From the NCBI GenBank assembly GCA_035772785.1, contig JAOCPU010000026.1:342298-406297 (forward strand): 64,000 nucleotides of DNA, given 5' to 3'. Origin of the DNA: Phlebiopsis flavidoalba. Taxonomy: Eukaryota > Basidiomycota > Agaricomycetes > Polyporales > Phanerochaetaceae. Below the pieces are notes generated by a model. That model worked only from the letters and a program-made list of their open reading frames with translations, was not told the origin of the DNA and did not search any database. A program made the translations under genes and the position numbers. Below are positions 1 through 10,089 of this stretch, in pieces; positions within the stretch are counted from its first letter, which is position 1, and each line of letters starts with the position of its first letter.

Positions 1-865
1 ATTCGATAGGATCGTGTCGCACTTTTGCCAAAGTCCCCTCCACTGGGCCTACGACGCTCAACGGTCCACTGGTACCCGGGGATATCTACCGAAAGGTTCG
101 ACTGGAAAGCGTCATGTTCTTCTTGAAAAAGTTCAGGATGCTTTTCGAGGATGACGAGGGCTTCGGAAACTTGCTGGGCTCGCAAGATGTGTACCGTCGT
201 CAAGTTGTGGATCGAGGCTGACCGCGAAGACGAAGACCCGACTGCGGCCCTAACGACGACCTGCATCGGAACTCTCGAGCGCATGAAGGCTAAATGGCAG
301 ACCGACGATGGCTGTACATGTGCCATCTGCAGAAGAATTCACGAGTTTCTGACCGACCACATTTGGCACGCTGTCATGAAAATTGAGCGGTTGTCGAGCA
401 AGGGGTTCGTTCAAAGCACCACCGTCGGGCACGTTAGCCACATGTTGAAGAGGTTTGTCACCTCGGAGATTGCGACTTGGACATTCGAGCCTTGTCCGGG
501 ACAGGAATCGGACTTCCAGGACCTATGGGTGAGTGATGCATCCCTTTCTCGTGGGAAGCGATCCGTCGTGCACACTGTATACAACTATGCTCATTCACGT
601 GCATTAGATATACAAAACCCCCCACCAAACCTTTCGACCCTCACATACGCCTAAGTACAAGGCCTTCGTACAAAAACTAATAAGCGATGCCGCTGGTGAA
701 GACGAGACCGACCGCGCGCGCGAATTCTGGCTACCCGGATACGAAGAGATACGGCTATGGCTGAATAGGCAGCCTGAGCATCAGCCGAGCCTCCAGCTGC
801 CAAGTCAAGCTCCTGGACAGAAGAGAGCGGCGGAGGATGACAGTTTGCCTCAAGAAGGAGGCTAA
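1..865 (+). CDS. Unidentified protein, C-terminal part (paralogue of the next gene), cut by window edge
   Basis: I do not recognise this gene. The coding part runs into the left edge, so the true start is probably outside or lost to an indel. A continuous reading frame passes through TSEIATWTFEPCPG and ends an exon at DFQDLW (base 528), directly followed by a GTGAGT donor. After an unusually long intron of about 127 nt (529-655), it continues with KLISDAAGEDETDR, PGYEEIRLWL and an acidic, Lys/Arg-containing tail to TAA at 863-865. The downstream gene repeats the same blocks in the same order (TSEIATWTF, NLQDLW before a GTAAGC donor, TTAAGNDEADR, PGYEEVKHWM) with the intron at the same place, so the two are tandem paralogues. 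The charged C-terminus hints at a nuclear protein, but no catalytic motif is visible. Confidence 0.6.
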
Positions 866-1217
866 GGATAAAAACGACTTCTCAAGAAGCGAAAGAGCGA
901 TGGTGTAGCGTCTTAAGCTTGAAAGAGTTGGCGATAGCGTGACCCGGGTTGAAACCTACGCCCCAGACTCGGCTGAGATGGCACTGTGTTTTGTACTTCT
1001 CGCCTCTTACCATCTTGATTTTATCTCTGTGTGTGTTTAATTCCAGCCCGTAAAACCTCTATATGTATGCCAAGCAATCAGAACAACGACACACATAACA
1101 TTACACTTACCAAACCTCTGATCGCACGGCCCGGACGGTAAAGAGTGCTGTGCGGGTCCCGCTCAGGCTGTTCGATCACTAGATCAAAAGGACCGCTGCC
1201 ACCTTGCAAAATTGCGT

Positions 1218-3846
1218 AATATGGTCTCCATCCCTCGAGACTTTCATGTCACAAAACTGAACTTGCTACTACTGCAGATGGAGGCGGCAGACATCAAGCC
1301 AGCCGTTTCCGGTATAGACGTTCAAGATGGGAACGACGATTTCCAGCCGAGAATCCTCGAAGAACTAGCCCAAGACGCCCAAGAATTCTCGCGGGTAGTT
1401 GAGCAGTGTACGTCTACTCTGTTCGTTTATTTTCAACGCATATTCCTTATAATCGCATCCTTGGTAAAGGCAAACAACAGGCCACGGTTCACACACCGAT
1501 GTCACCGACGCGTGTGTGTCACTCTATAACGACACACAATCCGCTCAGCCGACCGAGCTCGAGCTTGCCCTGACACGCCTTCTCCTATCCCAATGCGGCT
1601 CAAAGAAGCAAATCGTCATCCACCGCCGTGACCATTGCTTCGATAAAGTGGAACAACGTAGATCTGTGGTCAAAAACGCTCCAGTTTTGTTGTGAGCAAG
1701 GTACTGTGTCCCTCGTCAGGGCCCAGTGGGTAGCCCTAGCCGTCCAGAGGTTTGGATTTGGGCAGGTACAGCCTATGTAGGGTCGCGAGACATTCGAGAG
1801 TTCCACTGAAACAATGGCTGACTATTATCATCAGACTTCAATACATGACAGCCCTTGAGACTATTGTCAGGCCTCTGCTTGGCCTTTTCGACGAAATCTC
1901 TGGGCTAAAAGGCAGTCAAGATGCTGAATACTTGCCGCGAGATGTCATCGAATGGATCTCGGCGCAGCGACAGGAGCTCTGCAACGCAATTGAGCGGACC
2001 GCAAAGGATAGCTACGATAAGCTCATCCACAAGTGTCTCGTCAAGGGGGGGATAGAGTACATGCACGAGCAGTGAGTTTAGGTGGTCTATTATGTTCCCT
2101 TGAACCTCGGCTCATTTTATACAGCATCTTACCTGTTTTGTATTGATGCATCCACTGAAATTTTCCTGCGCAACCTCGCACTCTGCATTCACCAAGATCA
2201 GGCTCTCAGAGAGTCATCCACCAAACGTAGAGTCATCACACAGAGCTACTCAAGCCGTGACGGCCCAGAACCAGAACCGACCGTTTTTCAGCGCGAAGAA
2301 AAATCAACAATACACGACCCCTGCACAGGTCCTCCTGCGATTATGTACCGACACAAACTGCGGACGAAGCCGGCCGGAGCCCTGGTAGTGGAGCGACTTT
2401 GCGACGCGAGCAAATTGGGGCTTCCCCTGGTGCCCCGCCTTGATCGGATGGATTTTCTCATTACTCTCTTATCTTGGTCGGCAGATAACTTGGGTGACAG
2501 CTGCTGGGCCCCCGTCGTTTATTGAACTATTTGCCTCGAGACTAAACGATAACTATATCTCCTACCTTGTCACCCAAGTGCAGACAAATGCACAAGTCTC
2601 GACATCTACTCTGAAGCCTTTACTTAACGTTTTTTTTTTGCGGCTGGACCAGGCCGTTTTCTCTCGAGGTGAGGCATGGTACATTCTGGATTATTTATTG
2701 CGTCTATCACAAATGCGTCTCATCACCGAATATTTTAGTTTGTCAGTCAAGCTTGATGAGATTGATGTTGGGACGTTGTCAGTTATGCTAGGTTTCGTCA
2801 TGCAACAATATCAGCAAATCTTCGAAAATCATTACATGACACAGCGGCTCAAGACCATCCTTCAATACTTCGCAGAAAAGCTTTCAATCGCCCAAGGCAC
2901 CAGCCTCGAAGGTGCCATCACCTTGATTGGACCCTGTGTCGATGCTCGGCTCCCAGAAAGCACATCTCTTGTCGTTGACAAGCTTGTTAGACACTTTTTG
3001 TCCATCTTCCCGGGGGGCCCCCCCGTACTGGTGCTTCGACGCTCTAAAGTGCCGTCAATTAAAACGGAACTCGAAAGGCGAACTCGAACGACTTATCGGT
3101 CAGCTTACCAGAACAGAACTCACAGCTCAGTCGCAAGATGGTATGGACGTCTTAGTTGGACCTGGCTTATGCGTCCGGTCATCAGGTCTGGGATCCAGGC
3201 CGATCGCGAGGACCCAAACGTTGCACTCACAGCGGATTTTGCCCCTGTCGGACCAAGAGCGCATGATTACGAAGCTCGCAAACGGAGACAGGGTGCGGCT
3301 GCAAAATCTGCGTTACGAGATTTTTAACTTTCTTTTCTCATGCGCGATGACCGTCACGCTATCATGAAGGTCGTGCGGCTAGAGACCGAAGAAAAGCTAG
3401 GCTATAACAACAATGTCAAGCACGTGAACCGGACTCTGGGATCGTGTCTGACCTCGGAGATTGCAACCTGGACATTTGTGCCACGTCCGGGAACCAGAGG
3501 TTAATCTGCAGGATTTATGGGTAAGCGTTGAGGTTTACCTTGACCCGCGCCTTGCTTAGACCTCGCATAGATCTACAAATCCCATCAACTCTACAGGCCT
3601 TCGCATGATCCCCAGTTCAAACAGCGCGTAGAAGAGTTTATCACGACGGCTGCCGGTAACGACGAGGCAGACCGCGTGCGGATTTTGGGCCCTGGGTACG
3701 AAGAGGTGAAGCACTGGATGGAAGGGCCACACCTGCGCCCACAAGAGGAGCCAGCCCCTGGCGAGAAAAGGAGTGCGGAAGAGGATGAAATCAAGGAGGT
3801 CGAGCAGCCGCCGAAGAGAAGGAGGACTCGGAGAAGTGCAGCGTGA
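1218..3846 (+). CDS. Unidentified multi-exon protein with nuclear-type basic tail (paralogue B)
   Basis: Not recognised. The chosen start opens MVSIPRDFHVTKLNLLLLQM and reaches a GTACGT donor after EFSRVVEQ. Later coding blocks appear in shifting frames: YLPRDVIEWISAQRQELCNA (about 1930-1990), a long helical stretch from 2560 to 2990 (RLSQMRLITEYFSLSV, MLGFVMQQYQQIFENHY, RLKTILQYFAEKL), then ANGDRVRLQNLRYEIFNF. The C-terminal module matches the first gene of the window, with an intron starting at 3521. The last exon ends in EEDEIKEVEQPPKRRRTRRS, a probable nuclear localisation signal, with TGA at 3844-3846. The protein looks mostly alpha-helical, like a scaffold or HEAT-type protein. It might be two genes joined by me, because the 2100-2520 section is poorly resolved. 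Several frameshifts are present. Confidence 0.5.
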
Positions 3847-3892
3847 TTCGTTTCAGTTGAATCTTCTACGCTTCAGCCAGCTGGCGACGACT

Positions 3893-3913
3893 CTTCAAGC
3901 TTCAAGCTTCAAG
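3893..3913. repeat. Short direct repeat, three copies of a 7-mer
   Basis: CTTCAAG occurs three times head to tail just after the stop codon of the preceding gene. It is a simple tandem repeat in a 3' flank with no evident function. Confidence 0.9.
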
Positions 3914-4132
3914 GGTCGGCCACAGAAGAGACACCACCATACTGTGCCTTGTTGTCTCTGATCGTTATAATAGTAGTACCATATACAATGTGTCGTTCAA
4001 TCTTGGTTCTATGAAGCACCTGAGAAGCGTGATGAAAGCAATTTGCAATGTACGACACCATGCTTGCCTTTCGATCAAACTAAACACTACTGTAGGAGAG
4101 GTACTGGAGCCGGGCCAACATATACACTCCAC

Positions 4133-7100
4133 TCATTGCGTCCTGCTCGTTTCTTTCTCTTTCAGCTTCTCCTTCTCCATCGCCTTCTGCTCCGCGCGCT
4201 CGCCCTCGAGGGCACCAAACACGCGCTTCATGCGATCGTTGTACGCGCGGTCCTTCTCCTTCTGCCTCTTCTGCTGCTCCGCGGCAAGGAAGCGCGCGTC
4301 CTTGCGCAGCTCGCGGATCGCGCCCTTGCGCTCCTGCTTGTAACTGCGCCTTGACCTTTGCCGCCTCGTTGCGCTCGTGGTCCGGGTCGCGGTTTGCGCA
4401 GGTAGTTGGAGCTCGTGGCTCGAACTTGGGGATGTAGGTCGCCAATGGGATTGGCTTGTGCGCCTGCAGTGCGAGTGGCCGGCGCGACTGGCGGAGTGGG
4501 AGAATTTGAGCAGGCGTTTCGAGAGTCTCCTCCAGCTGGCCTAGTTTCGCCTGAAGACCATATGCGTCAACAAACAAAGAGGGGTGTGAGGTGTAATAGG
4601 GGCTTACCGAAAGAGAAAGCGGGCAGGGAATCCTGCTTGATACCTCTTAACAGGGGGTACTAGCAGGCTCGAACAGCTCCACGAAAGCGTCGAGGCTCTT
4701 GTAAATCTCCGCATACTGTCTCATATAGAATCGATTGAGAGATTGAGCAGGTCGACCTTTGCCTGTTCCGGAGCAATGTCGTCCCCGAGAAGTTCGGTGA
4801 GATCCGCTTTTCGTACTTGAAAGCTGTTTCGACTTCTTGCTGAGCACCAGTCCCTGACACCGGTCTACGACTTGAAATCGGGTGCAGAGAATGATCCCGG
4901 AAGGGACGATTCATTCTTGAAACCATGAGGTGCGAGGTGAAGGAGGGTGTTGAGGAGGAAGTTAAGCGCCTCGGGTGCGAGCCGTTTTGACAGTTCCTCG
5001 TACTGGAGGGAAGAGCGTACAGAGGAACAGCCCGCTGGAGATGTCCTGTAATGACCGGACCCGGCAGAGCCCAAGATATGAGCCCATGAGGAGGCGTGCT
5101 GGCGAGACAACTGGGTGGTTCATATCACTGGTTGGCCATACGAGCCCTAATATTCGAAGGAACGACATCGGTTCGGGTAGTTTCCGGGCCACGTCTTGGA
5201 GTCGTGTGCATGGCTCGGTGAGCTGGCAACACGTGCGACAAGCCCCGTTTGAGTCACTTTTTGCGCATTAGGTCGAGTTTTGCGACGAAATGTTGGCAGA
5301 CTGGATGGATATGATTGTTTTGTGAGGGAGTACAAATCGGGGGACGAGGGGCTGAGAAAGGACAGAGAAGCAGAAAGCGAGGTGAGGGTGGTGGGGTTGA
5401 CGTTAGAGGATATGTTCTCTATGAGGACACCGGTGAGGGCCTACACAACACGTTTAGTATGCGTTAGGACGAACTATAAAGACACAAGAGAAAGCGTACT
5501 TGTAGCTTGAATTTGTTGTCTTCCGCTAAGGGGGGGCTCGGATGGTGTAGCGCACGAATCCGCTTCACCACCGTATGCAGATCGGAATCATCCCACGTCC
5601 TCTACAATCTCGAGGAATTCGTCGTGTGTAGCAGGACACGGTTCAGGTATAAGGCAGCTCTTTTTTCTTGGACGAGCTTTTCACTCTTTGTCTTCTTCGT
5701 GCTAGACACTAACGCCTCGGACTCGCCCTCCTCGCCCGCATCCTCTGCCTCAGAGTCATGGCATGTTCGCTGAAAAATCCCCCCCTCCTCGTCTTCCTCC
5801 TCAGCTCTTTCGTGCCTCTTCGTCCCTCGTCCGCTCCCTGATCCCTCTTCGTCTCGTCATCCTCCTCCTCCTCCTCATCGCTCCCTTTCATCGACGGACG
5901 CCGCCCCAAGCCCTCCTCCAAGCCCCGCACCAAGACAAAGTCTCCCTCCTCGTTCCCATGAAATCGTCCTCCATGGTCATCTCCTCCCTCTAGCCCTCTT
6001 CTTCCCCTTCCGCCCGCCCTCATCCTCGCATATCGCTCTCCTCCTCGTCCACGCATGCGCCGCAGCCTCTTCTTCTCCCGCCTTCTCCAGTGCCTCCTTC
6101 TCCTCTAATGCCTGTTCCTCTTCCGTCTTTGTCCTGTTCCTTGGCTTTGCGCGCTTTTCAATCGAAGGCAAGCTCCCGGATCACAAAACTGGTCGTACTC
6201 CTGGTCTATGCTCCTTGTCTTGCGCTACAGCCGCAGCAAGCGGGACGGGCTGAACCTTCTCCTCTTCTTCGTCTTTCTCATCGTCCTGGGGCGGTGCACT
6301 GGATGGGTCGGGTGCGTACAGGAGCGAGCGCAGGGAGTCGCGAGCTCCGCGTCAAGCTCGTGCCCGGAGGTTCTCGTCTTCCTCCTGCTGCGCCTGCCGC
6401 GGCAAACTTGTGCTCCTTGCTTTTCGCGATGACCTCGGAACATGACCTCGGCCTTGCTTTTCTTCCTCTCGGGCTACACGCCTGATTGTAAATTCTGAGC
6501 ACACAAAGCGCACGGTCACGCACCTCATCCTCGTCGTCTTCCTCGTCTTCTCCAAACCCACCAAAGTGACTACGGCCCACCGTCCGCCCGTCAATCTGGC
6601 CCACACCCTCCTCTTCCTCCTCGTCATCCAGCCCGAGCCCGACATTGTCGAAATCATCGAGCTTGCCTCAGGCTCTGCCCGTAATGCGTGAGCTCGTCCT
6701 CGTCGTCGAGGTTGAACGCCGCGCCCTTGGACGTACGCTGCCGCTCGCGCGTGAACCGCTGCCCAGCAATGCGCTCCTCGAGCGACACGCTCGGGTCGTT
6801 CTCGCCGGAACCGGCGGTCGACGATGCCACCTGCACGCTCGCGTTCGTCGTACTCCTTCATGGAGGGTCTTCCTACGCTATGTCCCCACTATATCTCAGC
6901 AGGACTCTGTAGGTAGTAGCGCAGCACGCACCTGCTCAATCCCTGCCTGCTTACTCTGCGCGGGGCGGTCCCACCACTCCCACAATCTTGCGTCCGCCGA
7001 CATCATGCTTTCAGCTTCGTGACCTTGGTGTCGAACGGGTTCATCTTCTCCTGAATCGCGCGGAGCCCGTGCGGCCTTGCGCTCCCCTTCTCCTTCTCAT

Positions 7101-7212
7101 CCAGTTGTGATGTGCGTTTGCGCTTCTTCCCTCCCTGGGGCTGCTGCTTTGCGAGCCCCGCCTGCGAGAGCGCGGTGGACTTGAGCTGCGAGAGTTGGGA
7201 GCCTTTGGCCAT
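4133..7212 (-). CDS. NOP14: Nop14, nucleolar SSU processome protein
   Basis: Nop14 is a U3 snoRNP/90S component needed for 18S rRNA maturation in the nucleolus. The N-terminus is diagnostic: MAKGSQLSQLKSTALSQAGL followed by a basic stretch and MNPFDTKVTKLKA. Further family blocks are GGIVDRRF with GENDPSVSLEERI, FNLDDEDELTHYGQSL and GQIDGRTVGRSHFGGF plus an acidic run, all between about 6500 and 6860. Then come EVIAKSKEHKFA and a long Glu/Asp/Lys-rich middle. At the C-terminus are KPIPLATYIPKFE, RDPDHERNEAAKVKAQ, YKQERKGAIRELRKDARFL and DRMKRVFGALEGERAE, before TGA at 4133-4135. The frame changes repeatedly. One clear case is an extra base near 4342, between KVKAQ and YKQERK. The gene is intact in order and about the family's usual length (roughly 900 residues or more), so I consider it a real gene with sequence errors. 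Confidence 0.95.
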
Positions 7213-7946
7213 TTTTTGTGTTTCTCTAGATTCTGAGTAGTATGTAAGTAGCTATAAGTTACCGCGGGGGTATCATAGGCCAGAGGTTGTGTGGAGGCGT
7301 GGGGTGCGGGGCAGCGTCCGCGAACCTGCTTTGCTCTCTGCTAAACGAGAGGGGGATAGAAATTTCGTAGACGCCCACACTACTGGTCCGCCATGGGCGA
7401 TCGAGATCGGGGCGGGCCACAACAAGCGCAAATAGAGAGCGCTCGCTCTTCGAAGACCGAGGCACTTTCGCTGCCTCGCTCTCTCAACCCACTCTTGTAT
7501 GACTGTATATGCGCTTGAATAATGCTCTACTCTTACCTAGATACCACATCTATACTCTGCTTATTTTATAGCCCTCGTCAGCAAGCCATAGCGAGCAACA
7601 GCTCCGGCGGCCAATACCCGCCAAATGTCATACTTCCTCACTACCGGGGATATGAAGAAAGGCGCGTTGGCCTTTGTTCTCACACTGTAGCATGGAAGAA
7701 AATGAGAGATTTGGTTTGTGTTCTCACACTGTAGCATGGAAGAAATGAGAGATTTGGGTTGTGTTCTATTAGAGGCGCGTGTTTAACGCAATGATGCAGA
7801 GAGGGAGGAGACTGAAACTAGCAAGTAGAGAAACGTATGCAAATGATCTGACAACGGCGACGAAATTCGCCCTTAACACAACCCCGTCTACACCAGAAAC
7901 CGCTCACTGTTCGAACGAAGAAAGAAACAGTCCTCAAAGTCTATGC
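7213..7946. other. Intergenic region between NOP14 and GDPD
   Basis: This holds the NOP14 5' flank and the GDPD 3' flank. A 43/44-bp tandem duplication lies at 7677-7763. A 70-codon plus-strand open frame at 7522-7734 runs through that duplication and shows no family resemblance. I see no gene. Confidence 0.7.
7677..7763. repeat. Two-copy tandem repeat, 44 + 43 bp
   Basis: The unit begins TTCTCACACTGTAGCATGG and ends TTTGTG or GGTTGTG. Copy 1 is 7677-7720 and copy 2 is 7721-7763, followed by a partial third start (TTCT). The copies differ by an A-run length change and a T/G-run change only, so the duplication is young or an assembly artefact. Confidence 0.95.
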
Positions 7947-9218
7947 CTACTTCATCGGCGCGACGACCTCGATCTTAAATGGCCCCGCCGCGGCTCTCGA
8001 GCCATGCCTTCGCACGCATACGGAACAGCGCCTGGACGGGCGTGTGTAGTAGCGCATCGACGTCCAGAGGAACAGCCGGCCGTGCTGGCTCGCGATCTTG
8101 TCGTAGTCGACTATATGCGCTGTGGTGAGTCGAGTTCCGGGGTTGAGAGTACGTTGCGCACCTTGCAATGCGGCTCGCAAGTCGAGCCAACGTCTTAGTC
8201 ACGTCGGTGAGAATCGCGTCGACGCCCCACCGGACGGCCTCCATCATGCATGCGGTGGTCGTTGACGGGTAGCCATACCATGAGGCTCTTTTCCTGCAGC
8301 CTTGCACTCATTCCTGAACCTAGAAGCGCGAAGTTTAGATTCAGCAGCACCGAAGGCACTAACGAAGCGTACTTTTCGCCATCCGCAGTCGTCAAGCTCC
8401 CGAACCACATCGAGAACGCATCGACGTGGTCCCAGAAGACACTCGCGCGCAATGTTCACGTCCACGCCGATGTACGAGCGCTTGCAATACGGCAGGTGCG
8501 TCTTTGCATGTGGAATGAACGTCGGGTGCCAAAGCCCGATGAGCAGGCGCGGCGCGAGGACGGGTCTCCCAGCCCTCGTGCGACGAGATGATGTCGTGCA
8601 TGAGGCTGAAAAGCCGCGCCGGGTCGTTCTGCACCTTCACGTCGACGTTGAACTTGATGTTCAGGTTCTCGGGCTGTGGCGCATCGGTGTCAGCTCCGGG
8701 TACGGACGTGAACGCGACGCACCTTCATCAGCAGCGCACAACCGTCTCCGCGAAAGTTGGAATGGACTGTGCGGGGACTTTTTGGTGTGTGCGGAGGTGC
8801 TCCATCCCGTAGGCACCGTACCAATTCTGCTCCCTGATCAACCCCTTGCCGTTCGTTGTCCTGTCCAACGCTGCGCATCATGAGCAAACAAAATCAGAAG
8901 GGAGCGGCAAAGAGGCTCACAGGGATCGTGGAACATGAGGACAACGCCGTCTACGGAAACGTGGACGTCTGTTCTCGGAGGTTACGGAGTGCAACAGCGA
9001 ACGTCGGGGTCACTAAATACCACTCTCGATGTGCTCCTCGGCGCCGTCGCGCATGGCGGCTTCGAAGCTGGCGAGCGTGTTCTCATGGGTACGCAGCGGA
9101 GGCCTGGAAGGTTGTTAGGAGTCTGCTCGCTGTGTTGTGTGGCTGACCGTGGCGACGTACACCGCGTTGGTGGCCCCAGACACTCGGGTAGGTTTTCTTG
9201 TTCGGGACATGGCTGCAA
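7947..9218 (-). CDS. Glycerophosphodiester phosphodiesterase (Pgc1-like phosphatidylglycerol phospholipase C)
   Basis: This GDPD-fold enzyme hydrolyses glycerophosphodiesters. The closest described relatives are the yeast Pgc1 type, which degrade phosphatidylglycerol. The start at 9218 gives MQPCPEQENLPEC, which leads into a damaged WGHRG motif (extra T near 9180), then ENTLASFEAAMRDGAEE and IES. An intron of about 53 nt separates this from DVHVSVDGVVLMFHDP, which carries the catalytic E-x-D and second His regions. Downstream are KFNVDVKVQNDPARLFSLMH, SYIGV and NIARE, DHVDAFSMWFGSLTTADGEK and AVRWGVDAILTDVTKT, then a C-terminal helix to the stop at 7947. That is the full TIM-barrel order for a protein of about 330-350 residues. 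At least four frameshifts interrupt it. A TATA box lies about 75 bp upstream. Confidence 0.9.
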
Positions 9219-10089
9219 TGAGGATGGCTCTGCGGAACAAAAGAGATGGTGGACGTCGTCGGGAGGAGGGCGAACAGCGCAGCGTGGGCTTTTATATGTG
9301 GCGCATCCGCGGGTGAGGTAAGATTTGGGTCATGCTCTAAGAGGTGCTGCCCCGGAAGATCATCTGGCGACCCGCAAGCAAATTCACAGTCCTACTGAGT
9401 CGGAAGAGAACCGAGGCGGTGGTAATATGGCGCGACCGAGAGTGCCATTTTTCGTGGTCCGAAGTGCACGCCCAGCGGAGGGTGGCAATCACACAAGAGC
9501 AGAGATGCGCCGAACGTGTTCCCTGCGCGGGCGGGCGGTAGTCTGCGGTAGTGGCCCCCGGAACCAAGTCCCGCCAACGCACGATCCCCTTTACGCAACA
9601 CTCTCAGAGCCACGTTCGCTGTTGCTCCCGCGGACTGCCTCGAAAGGACGACGATGATCTCAAGGGCGACTGCTCGCAGAGATAAGCAGTCTGAAATAAC
9701 AACTCCGGGGCGGCTGCGCCACCACCCGCGGCACCAATTGCAGCAAAAGAATAAATGTGGGGTTTCCTCGCGCCTACAACAACTCCATGCGTAAATTCCA
9801 GGGCCTTTGCGAGTTAAAATGAAAGCCACAGTCCTGCCCATGTTTGTGCCAAGCGACGCGGACCACGGTGACTGGCTGTGTTAGCCTTTTAAACTCGCGC
9901 ATGCCGTCTAGACCACTGCCCGTCTGTCAAATGACCGGCAGCGCCAAAGAGTCGCGTCTCCCTACTCCCCCGCGCAGGACGCACAATGCACTCCCATCCG
10001 CCGCCGCTTGACGCCGACCTACGTCGACCTTGTGCACCTTGCTGCAAGTACGATCACTGGCCCCCGCGAACCGGATCCCGAAGCCCAGC
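9219..10089. other. Intergenic region between divergent GDPD and CnxE genes
   Basis: This is the shared 5' flank of two divergent genes. It contains the GDPD TATA box. A 149-codon minus-strand open frame at 9392-9841 has no recognisable motif and an odd Cys/Trp/Arg composition, so I do not call it. An in-frame upstream extension of CnxE from an ATG near 9830 is possible but unsupported. Confidence 0.6.
9290..9296 (-). promoter_or_regulatory. TATA box for the GDPD gene
   Basis: TATAAAA on the minus strand, about 72 bp upstream of the proposed GDPD start codon at 9218, in an otherwise GC-rich flank. Confidence 0.6.

Noticed and set aside
4130..7200. Long open frames on the plus strand opposite NOP14
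   Set aside because: They are antisense shadows of the Glu/Lys-rich NOP14 coding sequence, which reads as Leu/Ser/Pro-rich on the other strand.
9392..9841. 149-codon open frame on the minus strand between GDPD and CnxE
   Set aside because: No motif, an unnatural Cys/Trp/Arg-rich composition and a position in a divergent promoter region. Probably random.
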